From the IMG/VR virus record IMGVR_UViG_3300045131_001276, positions 1 to 64,000 of that record: a stretch of DNA of 64,000 nt. One strand, given 5' to 3'. A program made the translations under genes and the position numbers. Source of the DNA: a virus. Positions within the stretch are counted from its first letter, which is position 1; each line of letters begins with the position of its first letter. Below the pieces are notes generated by a model, which saw only the letters and a program-made list of their open reading frames with translations, had not been told where the DNA came from and ran no database searches. This document shows positions 22,915 to 30,542 of the stretch, one piece after another.

Positions 22915-24096
22915 CTAGTCTTTGAGGTAGGAGACAGATCTTCTATGTCTTAGAAGAGCCATAGGTAGATATAATCTTCCGATATGTCTTGGGTTTTGTT
23001 CTTGTATATGTTTGTCTGTTTCTGGCTTGTTTATAGATAGCAAGTCTTCATATTCGGAACGCTCAGTTTCCATACAGTATGTTGATGTCGTCCCTTTTTT
23101 CGGTAGTAGCAAGGGAACATGGGTCGCAGGCTTTCTCTCTCCATCTGAGCCTCGAGATGGAGAGATATTTAGGAGATGTTTCTCAAGTTGTATCTCTAAA
23201 CGAAGTCTTTTATTCATTAGGCGGTGAGCCATAAACTCGTTCCAACAAAAAACTATTGTGTTTCCCACTCTTGGTGAATATTGATTTATCTTAGGATAAT
23301 CTTGGATCAAGAAGTTTCTTAAATGAAAGGCGGGGCTGTCTGATGTGAGTCCATCACCTTTATATACTAAATCTACAAACTCTGACGCTCTACCCGCATC
23401 CCCAAAGTAGTGAGTAAAATAAAAATGCAAAGCGCTTATAGCACTGCGTGGTCCGGATATTTTATTCGAACCATGGTAGTTGTGTATTAACTTAACTGAA
23501 CCGGAAACTTCCGGGTGGTTAATAAAATACTCCAGACGTTCATTCTCTAAAGATTGGTTGGCTATCAGACGCATATTAGTACGGTACGAAGCAATCTCCC
23601 TTTTGTTATATACAAAATCCCAAAGCAATCTCACTGCTGCATCATCTTCACCCCTCATCATCAGACCTAACATGCGGGCAGAATCAGAGAGTGTTCTTTT
23701 TCTGTGTTTATCTATAGTCATAATACATCTTTCGTTAAGATTAAAAGCACAGAAAACTAACTGTGTTATACCCGTGGTTCTTATACTTTCAAGCCGATGT
23801 TGCCCGTCAAAAAATGAACAAATACCGTTCTGTCTGGTGAACAATAACGGAACAAAATTCATCTCCCACAGTCCCTGTTCCATAAATTTGCTATACTGAG
23901 AGACTACAGATTGGACAATTTTTCGGTTAGGCACTCGGTCCTCCGAGTTCAAAAGCATAAGAGCATCGTCTGGTGTGATTTTACATACGACCCCAAAACT
24001 GTCATCTGGGCATGTATCAGCAAAAGACAACCACTCGGCAATACTTGTGCCCGAATCTCTTCCCTCAATCCTGTCAGTGTAACGATCCTTCATCAT
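22915..24096 (-). CDS. ParB/DGQHR-like phage protein
   Basis: 393 residues. The N-terminal third contains the ParB/Srx-type signature: ITPDDALMLLNSED (helix), WEMNFVPLLFTRQNGICSFF followed by DGQHRLESIRTTG, then the beta strand ITQLVFCAFN. The rest is helical and resembles a common but uncharacterised phage family with this domain. GGAGGAGGAAAAAG precedes the ATG at 24096. It is the first structural gene of the early leftward operon after the switch gene. Confidence 0.6.
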   Translation of the reverse strand: MMKDRYTDRIEGRDSGTSIAEWLSFADTCPDDSFGVVCKITPDDALMLLNSEDRVPNRKIVQSVVSQYSKFMEQGLWEMNFVPLLFTRQNGICSFFDGQHRLESIRTTGITQLVFCAFNLNERCIMTIDKHRKRTLSDSARMLGLMMRGEDDAAVRLLWDFVYNKREIASYRTNMRLIANQSLENERLEYFINHPEVSGSVKLIHNYHGSNKISGPRSAISALHFYFTHYFGDAGRASEFVDLVYKGDGLTSDSPAFHLRNFLIQDYPKINQYSPRVGNTIVFCWNEFMAHRLMNKRLRLEIQLEKHLLNISPSRGSDGERKPATHVPLLLPKKGTTSTYCMETERSEYEDLLSINKPETDKHIQEQNPRHIGRLYLPMALLRHRRSVSYLKD

Positions 24097-24161
24097 CTTT
24101 TTCCTCCTCCTTTTCTAAGGTATCCGATCTAGCTTCTTACAAAAAACTCTTCCCAATAAAG

Positions 24162-24221
24162 TGAGGCGCTAACATCTTCAATATTGCTGGTGGTTTGTTT
24201 AGGTGGGTCATTAGCGCCTCA
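24162..24221. repeat. 11-bp inverted repeat upstream of the ParB-like gene
   Basis: TGAGGCGCTAA at 24162-24172 and its exact complement TTAGCGCCTCA at 24211-24221 enclose 38 bases, in the gap between the switch gene and the ParB-like gene. Could be an operator pair or a leader RNA stem. Confidence 0.5.
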
Positions 24222-24226
24222 AACCG

Positions 24227-24475
24227 TTATATCTCTTGTGAACCGTCAAATATCTTTTGACAGTTCAAGCCTTTGCCGAAGCAACAGATGCCACACCAGA
24301 ATTCCCGCTCTGAAATCCCCAACACTCGCAATATGTGTGTCATCTTTGATTGGTTTGGCCGGGACCGGCCAGCCTTCCATTGTTCGAGAAGTTGTCGACT
24401 GACTTTGAGCCTTCTCGAAAACGCTGAATCTGTCTCGCCGTCAATGCGAAACGTATTTAATCTTGTATAAAACAA
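24227..24475 (-). CDS. Cro/C1-type helix-turn-helix regulator
   Basis: 82 residues from a TTG at 24475 with GGAGG upstream. The HTH reads DSAFSRRLKVSRQLLEQWKA followed by GRSRPNQSKMTHILRVLG, a Cro/CI-like pattern; the C-terminus has CGICCFGKG. It is divergent from the regulator at 24619 and flanked by two 19-bp inverted repeats, one upstream and one at its 3' end. It probably is one side of the lysis-lysogeny switch and first gene of the early operon. Confidence 0.65.
   Translation of the reverse strand: MFYTRLNTFRIDGETDSAFSRRLKVSRQLLEQWKAGRSRPNQSKMTHILRVLGISEREFWCGICCFGKGLNCQKIFDGSQEI
24244..24262. promoter_or_regulatory. 19-bp operator-like inverted repeat, site 1
   Basis: CGTCAAATATCTTTTGACA lies inside the 3' end of the switch gene. 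It shares length, spacing and half-sites (GTCAAA / TTGAC) with sites 2 and 3. Confidence 0.5.
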
Positions 24476-24493
24476 ACCTCACCCTCCGAACTG

Positions 24494-24512
24494 TGTCAAA
24501 TTTTTCTTGACA
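24494..24512. promoter_or_regulatory. 19-bp operator-like inverted repeat, site 2, in the divergent promoter
   Basis: TGTCAAATTTTTCTTGACA lies between the divergent regulator genes. Its right half supplies a TTGACA that is 17 bases from TTACAC, a plausible rightward promoter for 24619-25251, so a bound protein would block it. Confidence 0.6.
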
Positions 24513-24618
24513 CTTTCAACCCCGTATGCTTACACTAAACAAAAGTTTTCTTTCGTTACCGTGCTTCTTTTTCATTATATTAAAATGTAAAAACGAATGT
24601 GCAATAAAGTGTGATATT

Positions 24619-25251
24619 ATGTCAAGTAGAAAAAGTGCAAATGTAAAAAATAAGTGCAATGAGTTTTGGTCAATATTCAAACCGTTAATCACCAAAAGGC
24701 TTAAACAGAAGGCTACGGACGGCGCTATCCGTGATTTTATGGGGTGGACGACTACTCAAAAAGTGCTGAGGTATCGGGACGGCACAAATACGCCGAGTCC
24801 AACCACGCTTGACCAGATAAAAGATAGGTTAAACCTAACCGGCGCAATGATTACAGCGCTCGCCAGGGCGTGTGACCGAGACATTGAAACAAAGAAACAG
24901 CTCAGGGCTGAAATTAAGCAAACAGACACACAAGTAATTGAAAACAAAGGAAGAAAATTAAGTACGCGTAAGCAACAGCCAGATATAATTGATACAGCTT
25001 CTGACGTTGAAGGTCAGATTATTTCAATTGATGAGGAGGAAGATGACGGTATGTGTGGACATGAAGACTCGGACGAAATCCGACAAAACATGAAGTTGGC
25101 GCTGGATGTGCTGGAACTCGGCGGCGATATTGTTGGCGACGAGGCGACGAGGGTTGCCAGGGAATTGCTGGCGAAGTCCATAACCCGGTTGTCAGGGATG
25201 GCGGCGCATTCGGATATATTGGGAAAGAAGCGGGTTAATTCGTCAAAATAA
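24619..25251 (+). CDS. Putative phage repressor-like DNA-binding protein
   Basis: 210 residues from the ATG at 24619 (MSSRKSANVKNKCNEF). An N-terminal HTH-like segment covers ~25-75 (ATDGAIRDFMGWTTTQKVLR, TPSPTTLDQIKDRLN). A long charged linker with an acidic patch (SIDEEEDDGM) follows, then a helical C-terminus (MKLALDVLELGGDIVGDEA) that may dimerise. No LexA-type protease domain is seen. Divergent orientation to the Cro-like gene and linkage to the integrase suggest it is the lysogeny repressor. Confidence 0.6.
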   Translation: MSSRKSANVKNKCNEFWSIFKPLITKRLKQKATDGAIRDFMGWTTTQKVLRYRDGTNTPSPTTLDQIKDRLNLTGAMITALARACDRDIETKKQLRAEIKQTDTQVIENKGRKLSTRKQQPDIIDTASDVEGQIISIDEEEDDGMCGHEDSDEIRQNMKLALDVLELGGDIVGDEATRVARELLAKSITRLSGMAAHSDILGKKRVNSSK

Positions 25252-25372
25252 CAACGGGGGGACCAAATTGTCTTTGTTTGGTTAAGGGAGGGAAGAAAAA
25301 GACAGAATCGTCAAAACGTAACAGAGAATCCAAACATCATTCTAATTCACCTAACATCTATTTAATCACACC

Positions 25373-26440
25373 ATGATAAAACAACGATGCCCACAGTGCC
25401 GCAGATTTCAAGGATATGATGAGTCGACTTGCGCTTGTGGGTCTTCACTGCCCCGGTCGCAGAAGGATGTTTGGTGCTACACCAAGCGGAACGGCCAGCG
25501 ACACTTTAAACGGCTGGGGCGAATCACAAAGGTTGAAGCGGAAGCGGCTCACGCCCGGTGGTTGACCGAACTGCTTCAACCGCAATCCTACACTGCGGAC
25601 CAAGTTGTCCTTGACAGCGCATGTCAGATGTATGTCGACAAACTCAGGGACGCCGACAAGCCGTATTATCGTGAGGCCCGATTATTCCTTGACAGGCTTA
25701 TGACCGTGGTTGGCCAGGGGATAGCGCTTCCCGACATTACGACCGAACTCGCTAGAGAATACCAGCGCCGGGTCGTCAAGGGCGGGGCTTCGCTGGCCTA
25801 CGCCGACAGGCATGTGGCAATCGCCAAGGCCATGTTCGGATATGTGGCGCCGCATCTTCCAAATCCGTTCAAACTCGTTAAGATGTTTCGGCCCGACAAT
25901 ACACTGGTTAGGATGCTGACCAACGAACAGGAAGCCGAACTATTGAGGAATGCTCGGGAGTTGAAGACGAAGAATATGCCGTGGCTACCAGGAATAATAC
26001 TCGTTGCGCTTCGAACCGGCCTCCGGCGTAACAACATCCTCTCGCTTAAATGGGAACAGGTGAACTTTGACACCAGGTCAATCGCCGTGATTCAGAAGGG
26101 GAAGCGTAGGCTGTCCGTGCCGATCGCCACGGATTTAATTGAAGCGCTTCAAGAATTACAGACACTTAGCAACAGCGAATATGTTTTTCCGAACATCAAC
26201 ACAGGGAAGCCCTACGGCCATTTCGACAAGTCATGGAAGAAACTCAAGTTGGCTTCGGGCATACCCTTACACTTCCGATTTCACGACCTCCGCCACCACG
26301 TAGCGACCAAGCTCGCCCGCAACACACGGAATCCGCTGATTGTGCAAACCATCCTCGGCCATTCGGCGCTTGCAACCACACAGAAATATATGCACGTCTT
26401 TAATACCGACCTGACAGACGCCGTAGACAGCCTGAAGTAA
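25373..26440 (+). CDS. Tyrosine integrase with N-terminal zinc ribbon
   Basis: 355 residues. The N-terminus has CPQC and CACG, a zinc ribbon, and a basic stretch that could bind arm sites. The SAM-like core-binding domain spans ~75-170. The catalytic domain has Arg218 (RTGLRRNN), His304-x-x-Arg307 (FHDLRHHV), His330 (LGHSA) and the nucleophile Tyr339 (QKYMH). It catalyses site-specific integration and excision. It follows the repressor-like gene; the attP-like region lies 5.3 kb downstream. Confidence 0.9.
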   Translation: MIKQRCPQCRRFQGYDESTCACGSSLPRSQKDVWCYTKRNGQRHFKRLGRITKVEAEAAHARWLTELLQPQSYTADQVVLDSACQMYVDKLRDADKPYYREARLFLDRLMTVVGQGIALPDITTELAREYQRRVVKGGASLAYADRHVAIAKAMFGYVAPHLPNPFKLVKMFRPDNTLVRMLTNEQEAELLRNARELKTKNMPWLPGIILVALRTGLRRNNILSLKWEQVNFDTRSIAVIQKGKRRLSVPIATDLIEALQELQTLSNSEYVFPNINTGKPYGHFDKSWKKLKLASGIPLHFRFHDLRHHVATKLARNTRNPLIVQTILGHSALATTQKYMHVFNTDLTDAVDSLK

Positions 26441-26463
26441 AAAAACACAGCACAATATTTTTT

Positions 26464-26496
26464 TTGACATGTAATGACACACCTGTGTTGTATAGT
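26464..26496 (+). promoter_or_regulatory. Promoter-like site upstream of the clamp gene cluster
   Basis: TTGACA (26464-26469), 21 bases, TATAGT (26491-26496), preceded by a T-run. It repeats the block TTTTTTGACATGTARTG found upstream of the methyltransferase, with the same unusual spacing. Confidence 0.45.
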
Positions 26497-26528
26497 GTTT
26501 TTAAAACTACTATTTCATGGGGTGCAAC

Positions 26529-26732
26529 ATGAATATTACGTGTCGGGAATACAAGGAGCTTGACTTAACGCTACGCATGAGCCAGGCCGAAACGGACGCA
26601 TTAATCACAGTGCTATATCAGGCCACAAGCGACCTTGTGCTGGATAACGAACAGATAAAAGTAGCCAACAGTTTGCTAGGGGCGTTACGGGGGGATAAAC
26701 GTGGTTCGCTTTACCGTGTCGACCCGGCTTAA
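26529..26732 (+). CDS. Small helical protein
   Basis: 67 residues from the ATG at 26529, with GGGGTG upstream. The sequence (ELDLTLRMSQAETDALITVL, IKVANSLLGALRG) suggests two helices. It heads the cluster that includes the clamp gene. No family recognised. Confidence 0.5.
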   Translation: MNITCREYKELDLTLRMSQAETDALITVLYQATSDLVLDNEQIKVANSLLGALRGDKRGSLYRVDPA

Positions 26733-26913
26733 CGGCAACAAGCCCCGGATATGGAAGGCGGACAAAGACAGCGTGGCAAAGTTCAAGGTCAATCAGGTTC
26801 GAGTCGGTCACGACAATGCGGGAAAATATTACATGGTGGATGTTGTCGCTCCAATGGCGGCAATCGCAGGCAGGGAAGGAACTACGATAATAGAGGAGAG
26901 GTTCAAGCAATGA
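26701..26913 (+). CDS. Small basic protein
   Basis: 70 residues from a GTG at 26701 preceded by GGGGGGATAAAC; overlaps the genes on both sides. Beta-rich and basic (VRFTVSTRLNGNKPRIWKAD). Unknown function. Confidence 0.5.
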   Translation: MVRFTVSTRLNGNKPRIWKADKDSVAKFKVNQVRVGHDNAGKYYMVDVVAPMAAIAGREGTTIIEERFKQ

Positions 26914-27299
26914 TTAGAGTCTATGTTGCGGGCGCATACAGTTCGGACAATGTGATTGGTGTCTTAGGTAACATGCGGCGGGGGATCAATCAATCACTAG
27001 ATATACTTGAAGCGGGCTTTGCGATTCTGTGTCCTTGGCTGGATTTCCAATTTGGATTAAATCGACCACTGACACTGGGGCAATATCAAGCGAACAGTAT
27101 AGCGTGGCTCGAAGTGTCCGATGCAATGTTCCTGGTCCCCGGCTGGGAACACTCGAAGGGGACACAGGCCGAGATAGAAGTGGCAAACGACCTCGGCATT
27201 CCAATCTACACTGATATTGATTCGCTGCTTCGATATCGTGATGTGTTGGAAGCTATGAAGGCCCAACAACAGAAGGAACTCAACTCATGCGCCGGTTAG
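26910..27299 (+). CDS. Nucleoside deoxyribosyltransferase-like protein (DUF4406 type)
   Basis: 129 residues from the ATG at 26910 with GAGGAGAGG upstream. The Rossmann-like fold of the deoxyribosyltransferase group is visible in RVYVAGAYSSDN, the helix after it, AILCPWLDFQF, and SDAMFLVPGWEHSKGTQAE followed by IEVANDLGIPIY. Members hydrolyse or transfer the base of nucleotides; in phages they may salvage or alter nucleotide pools. Substrate unknown. Confidence 0.7.
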   Translation: MIRVYVAGAYSSDNVIGVLGNMRRGINQSLDILEAGFAILCPWLDFQFGLNRPLTLGQYQANSIAWLEVSDAMFLVPGWEHSKGTQAEIEVANDLGIPIYTDIDSLLRYRDVLEAMKAQQQKELNSCAG

Positions 27300-27370
27300 T
27301 CTCATGGGTATGGTTACAATACCGGCTGTGGCTTTTGAAGAGGAGGCATTATGGATAGGAGGAAGTGGCT

Positions 27371-28486
27371 ATGGAAGTAACGCTCAACAGGGACATTCTG
27401 GTCAAGGCAATGGCCGACCTAACGCCAATAGCGGACAAGTCGACGGTCCTTCCAATATTGACCCATGTTTTTATTCGGGTCGAGCCAGGCGCAATATCTC
27501 TCGTGGCGACCGACCTCGAACTTGGTTTGAAGATTGACAACGTAGACGAATCAATCTCGGTTACAACAATGGGAACGGTGGCGCTACCGGCCCGCAAACT
27601 GTTTGAAATCGCAAAGGCGATGGATAATCCGTCAATTTCTATTTCAGTGAACGACAAATTCAGGGCCAAGATTACATCGGGCTCGTCACGGTTCGAGTTG
27701 CCGGGGCTATCACCAGAGGATTTCCCTACGTGGGAATTCCCCGACGATTCGGCTGAGTGGTCGTCTACCAATGCCGGTTCGTTTCTGGATTTAATGAAGC
27801 TGGTCATCTTCGCCGGGTCGAATGACGATTCAAGGTATAACCTAAACTCAATTCTGTTTGAGGTAGCTGACGGTAAGTTGCGACTGGTGGCGACCGACGG
27901 GCATAGGCTATCTCAACTGGACACGGGGATAGAAGTTAAGTCTGAGGATAAAAAGTATATCGTTCCCAAGAAATCAGCGATGGCGATTATGAACTTCCTG
28001 AAAGGGAAAGAGGGGAACATTCTGATACTGTTAACACCGAAGAATATCTATCTTGACACGCCCAACGCAACTATTCGGTCCAGATTGGTAGAGGGTGAAT
28101 ATCCAGACTACACGAAGGTTGTTCCGCTCGGTTCGTTCGAGCCTATCCTGGTAGTTTTGGACGACCTTAAAAGCAGCGCAGGAATCTGCAATCTAATGAC
28201 CTCAGATAGAAACAGAGGCGTGAACATAGTTGTCGGGGCTGGAAGTCTGGATATGTCCGCTACACATCCAGATTGGGGGACCGCTCAGAATACTATTGAC
28301 GTGGAATATATCGGCGAACGGGTAGAGTGCATTTTAAACGGGGCATATCTCACTGACGCATTATCCGCATTCGCCGTAGACAAGATTCTACTGGAATACC
28401 GAAACAAGGATGCGCCGGTTATCTTCCGGTCTATCCAGCCAACGCCGACCAACTACTTCAGCTTGATTATGCCGATGAGGAGGTAG
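27371..28486 (+). CDS. dnaN: DNA polymerase III sliding clamp (beta subunit)
   Basis: 371 residues from the ATG at 27371, with AGGAGG upstream; the size equals bacterial DnaN. Clamp features include MEVTLNRDILVKAMADLTPI, KSTVLPILTHVFIRVEPG, the mid-protein DGHRLSQLDTGIEV, and the C-terminal YFSLIMPMRR that closes the hydrophobic pocket for polymerase peptides. The clamp tethers the replicative polymerase to DNA. No phage polymerase is seen, so it may recruit the host polymerase to phage forks or compete with the host clamp. Confidence 0.9.
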   Translation: MEVTLNRDILVKAMADLTPIADKSTVLPILTHVFIRVEPGAISLVATDLELGLKIDNVDESISVTTMGTVALPARKLFEIAKAMDNPSISISVNDKFRAKITSGSSRFELPGLSPEDFPTWEFPDDSAEWSSTNAGSFLDLMKLVIFAGSNDDSRYNLNSILFEVADGKLRLVATDGHRLSQLDTGIEVKSEDKKYIVPKKSAMAIMNFLKGKEGNILILLTPKNIYLDTPNATIRSRLVEGEYPDYTKVVPLGSFEPILVVLDDLKSSAGICNLMTSDRNRGVNIVVGAGSLDMSATHPDWGTAQNTIDVEYIGERVECILNGAYLTDALSAFAVDKILLEYRNKDAPVIFRSIQPTPTNYFSLIMPMRR

Positions 28487-28535
28487 CCAAAAACAGACAT
28501 TGACTTTAGTTCAGCGAGATGTGAATATATTAACA

Positions 28536-28606
28536 CCTAGTCCTTGCGGGCCGAACCGCCGCCGGATGGCGTGCTTGTCTGAGAAATCAGACTAGGCCGT
28601 GAGGAC
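28536..28606 (+). ncRNA. Possible structured RNA downstream of dnaN
   Basis: A GC-rich segment amid AT-rich flanks can form GTCTGA-GAAA-TCAGAC (28577-28592, GNRA tetraloop) and CGCC/GGCG (28557-28560 with 28568-28571). Two alternative long-range stems are also possible: CCTAGTC/GACTAGG (28536-28542 with 28590-28596) or GTCCT/AGGAC (28540-28544 with 28602-28606). The long CCTAGTC stem and the tetraloop hairpin share bases, so they exclude each other. A C/T-rich run follows at 28621. No known class recognised. Confidence 0.4.
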
Positions 28607-28614
28607 GACATCAT

Positions 28615-28776
28615 TCAATTCCCGCCTTTTTCTTTTATATCTTTTTTAATCAAGGCCCGGACGTATGCGCTAAAATTTAGACCCATTTCCTCTGCGAGTA
28701 CGCGTACGCGTACGTAATCGGGTTCGTCTAAGAATATCCAGTGCTTAACTTTTCCAGCCTTTGCTTTTGTTATCAT
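28615..28776 (-). CDS. Ribbon-helix-helix DNA-binding protein
   Basis: 53 residues, antisense to its neighbours. KHWIFLDEPDYVRVRVLAEE is the ribbon strand and first helix, MGLNFSAYVRALIKKDIKEK the turn and second helix, matching the Arc/CopG fold. AGAGGAT precedes the ATG. RHH dimers bind short inverted repeats; the repeat at 28793-28807, just upstream, is a likely autoregulatory site. Confidence 0.65.
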   Translation of the reverse strand: MITKAKAGKVKHWIFLDEPDYVRVRVLAEEMGLNFSAYVRALIKKDIKEKGGN

Positions 28777-28792
28777 TTCATCCTCTTTTGAG

Positions 28793-28807
28793 TATCATTT
28801 AATGATA
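28793..28807. promoter_or_regulatory. Inverted repeat upstream of the RHH gene
   Basis: TATCATTTAATGATA, a perfect repeat around a single central base, lies between the RHH start and the rightward promoter. Probably its operator. A related repeat GTATCA-AATG-TGATAC occurs at 12547-12562. Confidence 0.45.
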
Positions 28808-28851
28808 ATAAAGTGGATATATCAAAAAAAAGTGAAAGTAAAGTCTTTTTC

Positions 28852-28893
28852 TGTCAAATATTTCTTGACATGATAATTAGGTGGATATAAAGT
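28852..28893 (+). promoter_or_regulatory. Operator site 3 overlapping a rightward promoter
   Basis: TGTCAAATATTTCTTGACA (28852-28870) is almost identical to site 2. Its right half is the TTGACA of a promoter with TATAAA/TAAAGT at 28886-28893, driving the small gene at 28928 and the second recombinase. GTGGATA occurs three times around it (28814, 28881, 28892). Confidence 0.55.
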
Positions 28894-28927
28894 GGATACA
28901 TAAAGAGAACAACAAAGGAGATAGAAG

Positions 28928-29062
28928 ATGAGCAAAATGGAAGAAATCGAAAGATACTTGATGGAACTGGCGACAAAGACACGCAAACCGAACATCGCTT
29001 ACGCTAACATGATGAACGTAATCTACGGCCCACAGTTTAAAATGATTCACCTGGGTGACTAA
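28928..29062 (+). CDS. Small protein upstream of the second recombinase
   Basis: 44 residues from an ATG with AAAGGAGATAG upstream, beginning MSKMEEIERYLMELATKTRK. Helical and basic. Directly follows the operator-controlled promoter; could be a recombination directionality or regulatory peptide, but no family is recognised. Confidence 0.55.
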   Translation: MSKMEEIERYLMELATKTRKPNIAYANMMNVIYGPQFKMIHLGD

Positions 29063-29113
29063 CAATAAAGCGACCCGAGCAAGTCGAAAAAAGGCTCACA
29101 AAAGGAGAATCCG

Positions 29114-30019
29114 ATGCAGACAGCACTTCAAATAAGCAACCCGAACATGGAAGTATTGGACGCCCTGATGACCGCAGGGGCATCGCCAAAGACCGGCAAG
29201 GAATACTTCAGCGACCTGCAACAATTGGGACGCATCGCCGGAAAGAGCCTGCACGGAATACTTGAGTCTTTGTTGTCTACCCGTGAGCAGGCTTTCGTGA
29301 TGGTCGGGAAACTTCGCCAACAAATGATAACGGCGGGCCTCGCTCCCAACACAATCAACCGACGCTTGGCTACGATCCGTGGACTTCTCCGGGTCGCAAG
29401 GGACATGGGAATAATTGGCTGGACAATGGATATCAAGAACCTGAGAACAGTCAACGTCAGGAACACGCAGGGGCCCGGAGTAGAAAAGGTCAGAGAAATG
29501 CTGGCCGAAGTGAAAGACACGGCCCAGGGCGCAAGAGACAGGGCAATCCTGGCGCTTCTGTCTACAATGGGGCTGAGAAGGACAGAAGTTACGGCCCTGA
29601 ACATCGAAGACCTGCAAGGCTCGAAGATTCGGGTCCAACGCAAAGGCTCGCTCGGCTATGTGACAATGACCGTTCCCGAGGCTACGTTGGCGGCAATAAA
29701 CACATGGCTGCGATTCAGAGGCGAAGGGTCGGGGCCTCTGTTCACGTCTTTTGATAGGGCAGGGAAGGGTGACGGAAGATTGACCGGGCGCTCAGTGGCC
29801 CGCATAACCAATCAGAAGGGAGGATGTTCACCGCACGCGTTGAGACACACAGCGATAACCACCGCCATTGAAATGGCTGACTCTATTGGTGTAGAGTTCA
29901 CAGAATGCCGCCAATTCAGTGGACACAAACAGATTGAAACCCTGTTGATATACAGGGATCAGATTCGCAACACTCAGGGCCGCCTGGCTGAAGCGGTGGC
30001 CGGAAGGATGATGGGGTGA
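29114..30019 (+). CDS. Second tyrosine recombinase (XerC-like)
   Basis: 301 residues with AAAAGGAG before the ATG. The N-terminal SAM-like domain spans ~25-105 (SPKTGKEYFSDLQQLGRIAG, APNTINRRLATIRGLLRVA). The catalytic residues are Arg155 (GLRRTEV), His241-x-x-Arg244 (PHALRHT), His271 (SGHKQIE) and Tyr280 (LLIYRD). It is closer to XerC/D than to the first integrase and is nearer to attP. Either it or the first enzyme could be the phage integrase; the other may resolve dimers or drive another inversion. Confidence 0.85.
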   Translation: MQTALQISNPNMEVLDALMTAGASPKTGKEYFSDLQQLGRIAGKSLHGILESLLSTREQAFVMVGKLRQQMITAGLAPNTINRRLATIRGLLRVARDMGIIGWTMDIKNLRTVNVRNTQGPGVEKVREMLAEVKDTAQGARDRAILALLSTMGLRRTEVTALNIEDLQGSKIRVQRKGSLGYVTMTVPEATLAAINTWLRFRGEGSGPLFTSFDRAGKGDGRLTGRSVARITNQKGGCSPHALRHTAITTAIEMADSIGVEFTECRQFSGHKQIETLLIYRDQIRNTQGRLAEAVAGRMMG

Positions 30020-30264
30020 TGGATTTAGGAACAAAAGCAGTATGGCAGCTAGAGTTTTTTGAAGAAAAGCTACCAGGGATATCAGAAATAGAGATATGGA
30101 TTATAAAATACAACAAACCGTACCCTTATCCCAGCACCTTCAATAATTATAAAGACGCAATAGCATTTATAGAGAATCATGCAGTAAAAGAAGATAGCGT
30201 TGAAGAGGTTGGAATAGGGCTTTTTAACAGAATCAGGCACGAGAAGACTGCGGAGGAGGTGTAA
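30019..30264 (+). CDS. Hypothetical small protein
   Basis: 81 residues from the ATG at 30019, overlapping the recombinase stop. Aromatic-rich N-terminal half (WQLEFFEEKLPG, IEIWIIKYNKPYPYP) and helical C-terminus. Unknown; AT-richer than the recombinase gene. Confidence 0.5.
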   Translation: MDLGTKAVWQLEFFEEKLPGISEIEIWIIKYNKPYPYPSTFNNYKDAIAFIENHAVKEDSVEEVGIGLFNRIRHEKTAEEV

Positions 30265-30266
30265 AC

Positions 30267-30542
30267 ATGCTCGTGAATAATCTTGTAACCACAACCTGTT
30301 CCAATGGCCACAGTGTCTCTTTGATACAACCAACACTCCGCTTTCCCCCGTTAGACAACGCCAACTGTGGAGATGTGGTGTATCCAGAAATATGGTGCGA
30401 AGAGTGTCAGGATTGGATTCCCAGCAATCTTGCGTTTAAGTTGAGCTATGAGGATTTAAAACACATGAAGCCCGTTCCGTTCGGGGTAAAACGAGGAAAT
30501 GTGAGCATAATGGATGGATTGGGAATGGGAGGTGAGGAGTGA
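30267..30542 (+). CDS. Small zinc-binding protein
   Basis: 91 residues with TCSNGHS and WCEECQDW, together a possible zinc site. Overlaps the next gene by four bases. Unknown function. Confidence 0.5.
   Translation: MLVNNLVTTTCSNGHSVSLIQPTLRFPPLDNANCGDVVYPEIWCEECQDWIPSNLAFKLSYEDLKHMKPVPFGVKRGNVSIMDGLGMGGEE

Noticed and set aside
27304-27537. 77-codon + strand ORF beginning before dnaN
   Set aside because: Most of it lies inside dnaN in another frame and reads as low-complexity Gly/Asn; only a tiny coupled leader is conceivable there.
28577-28592. Hammerhead ribozyme
   Set aside because: CTGAGAAA is present, but the required CUGANGA core and three-stem layout are not.
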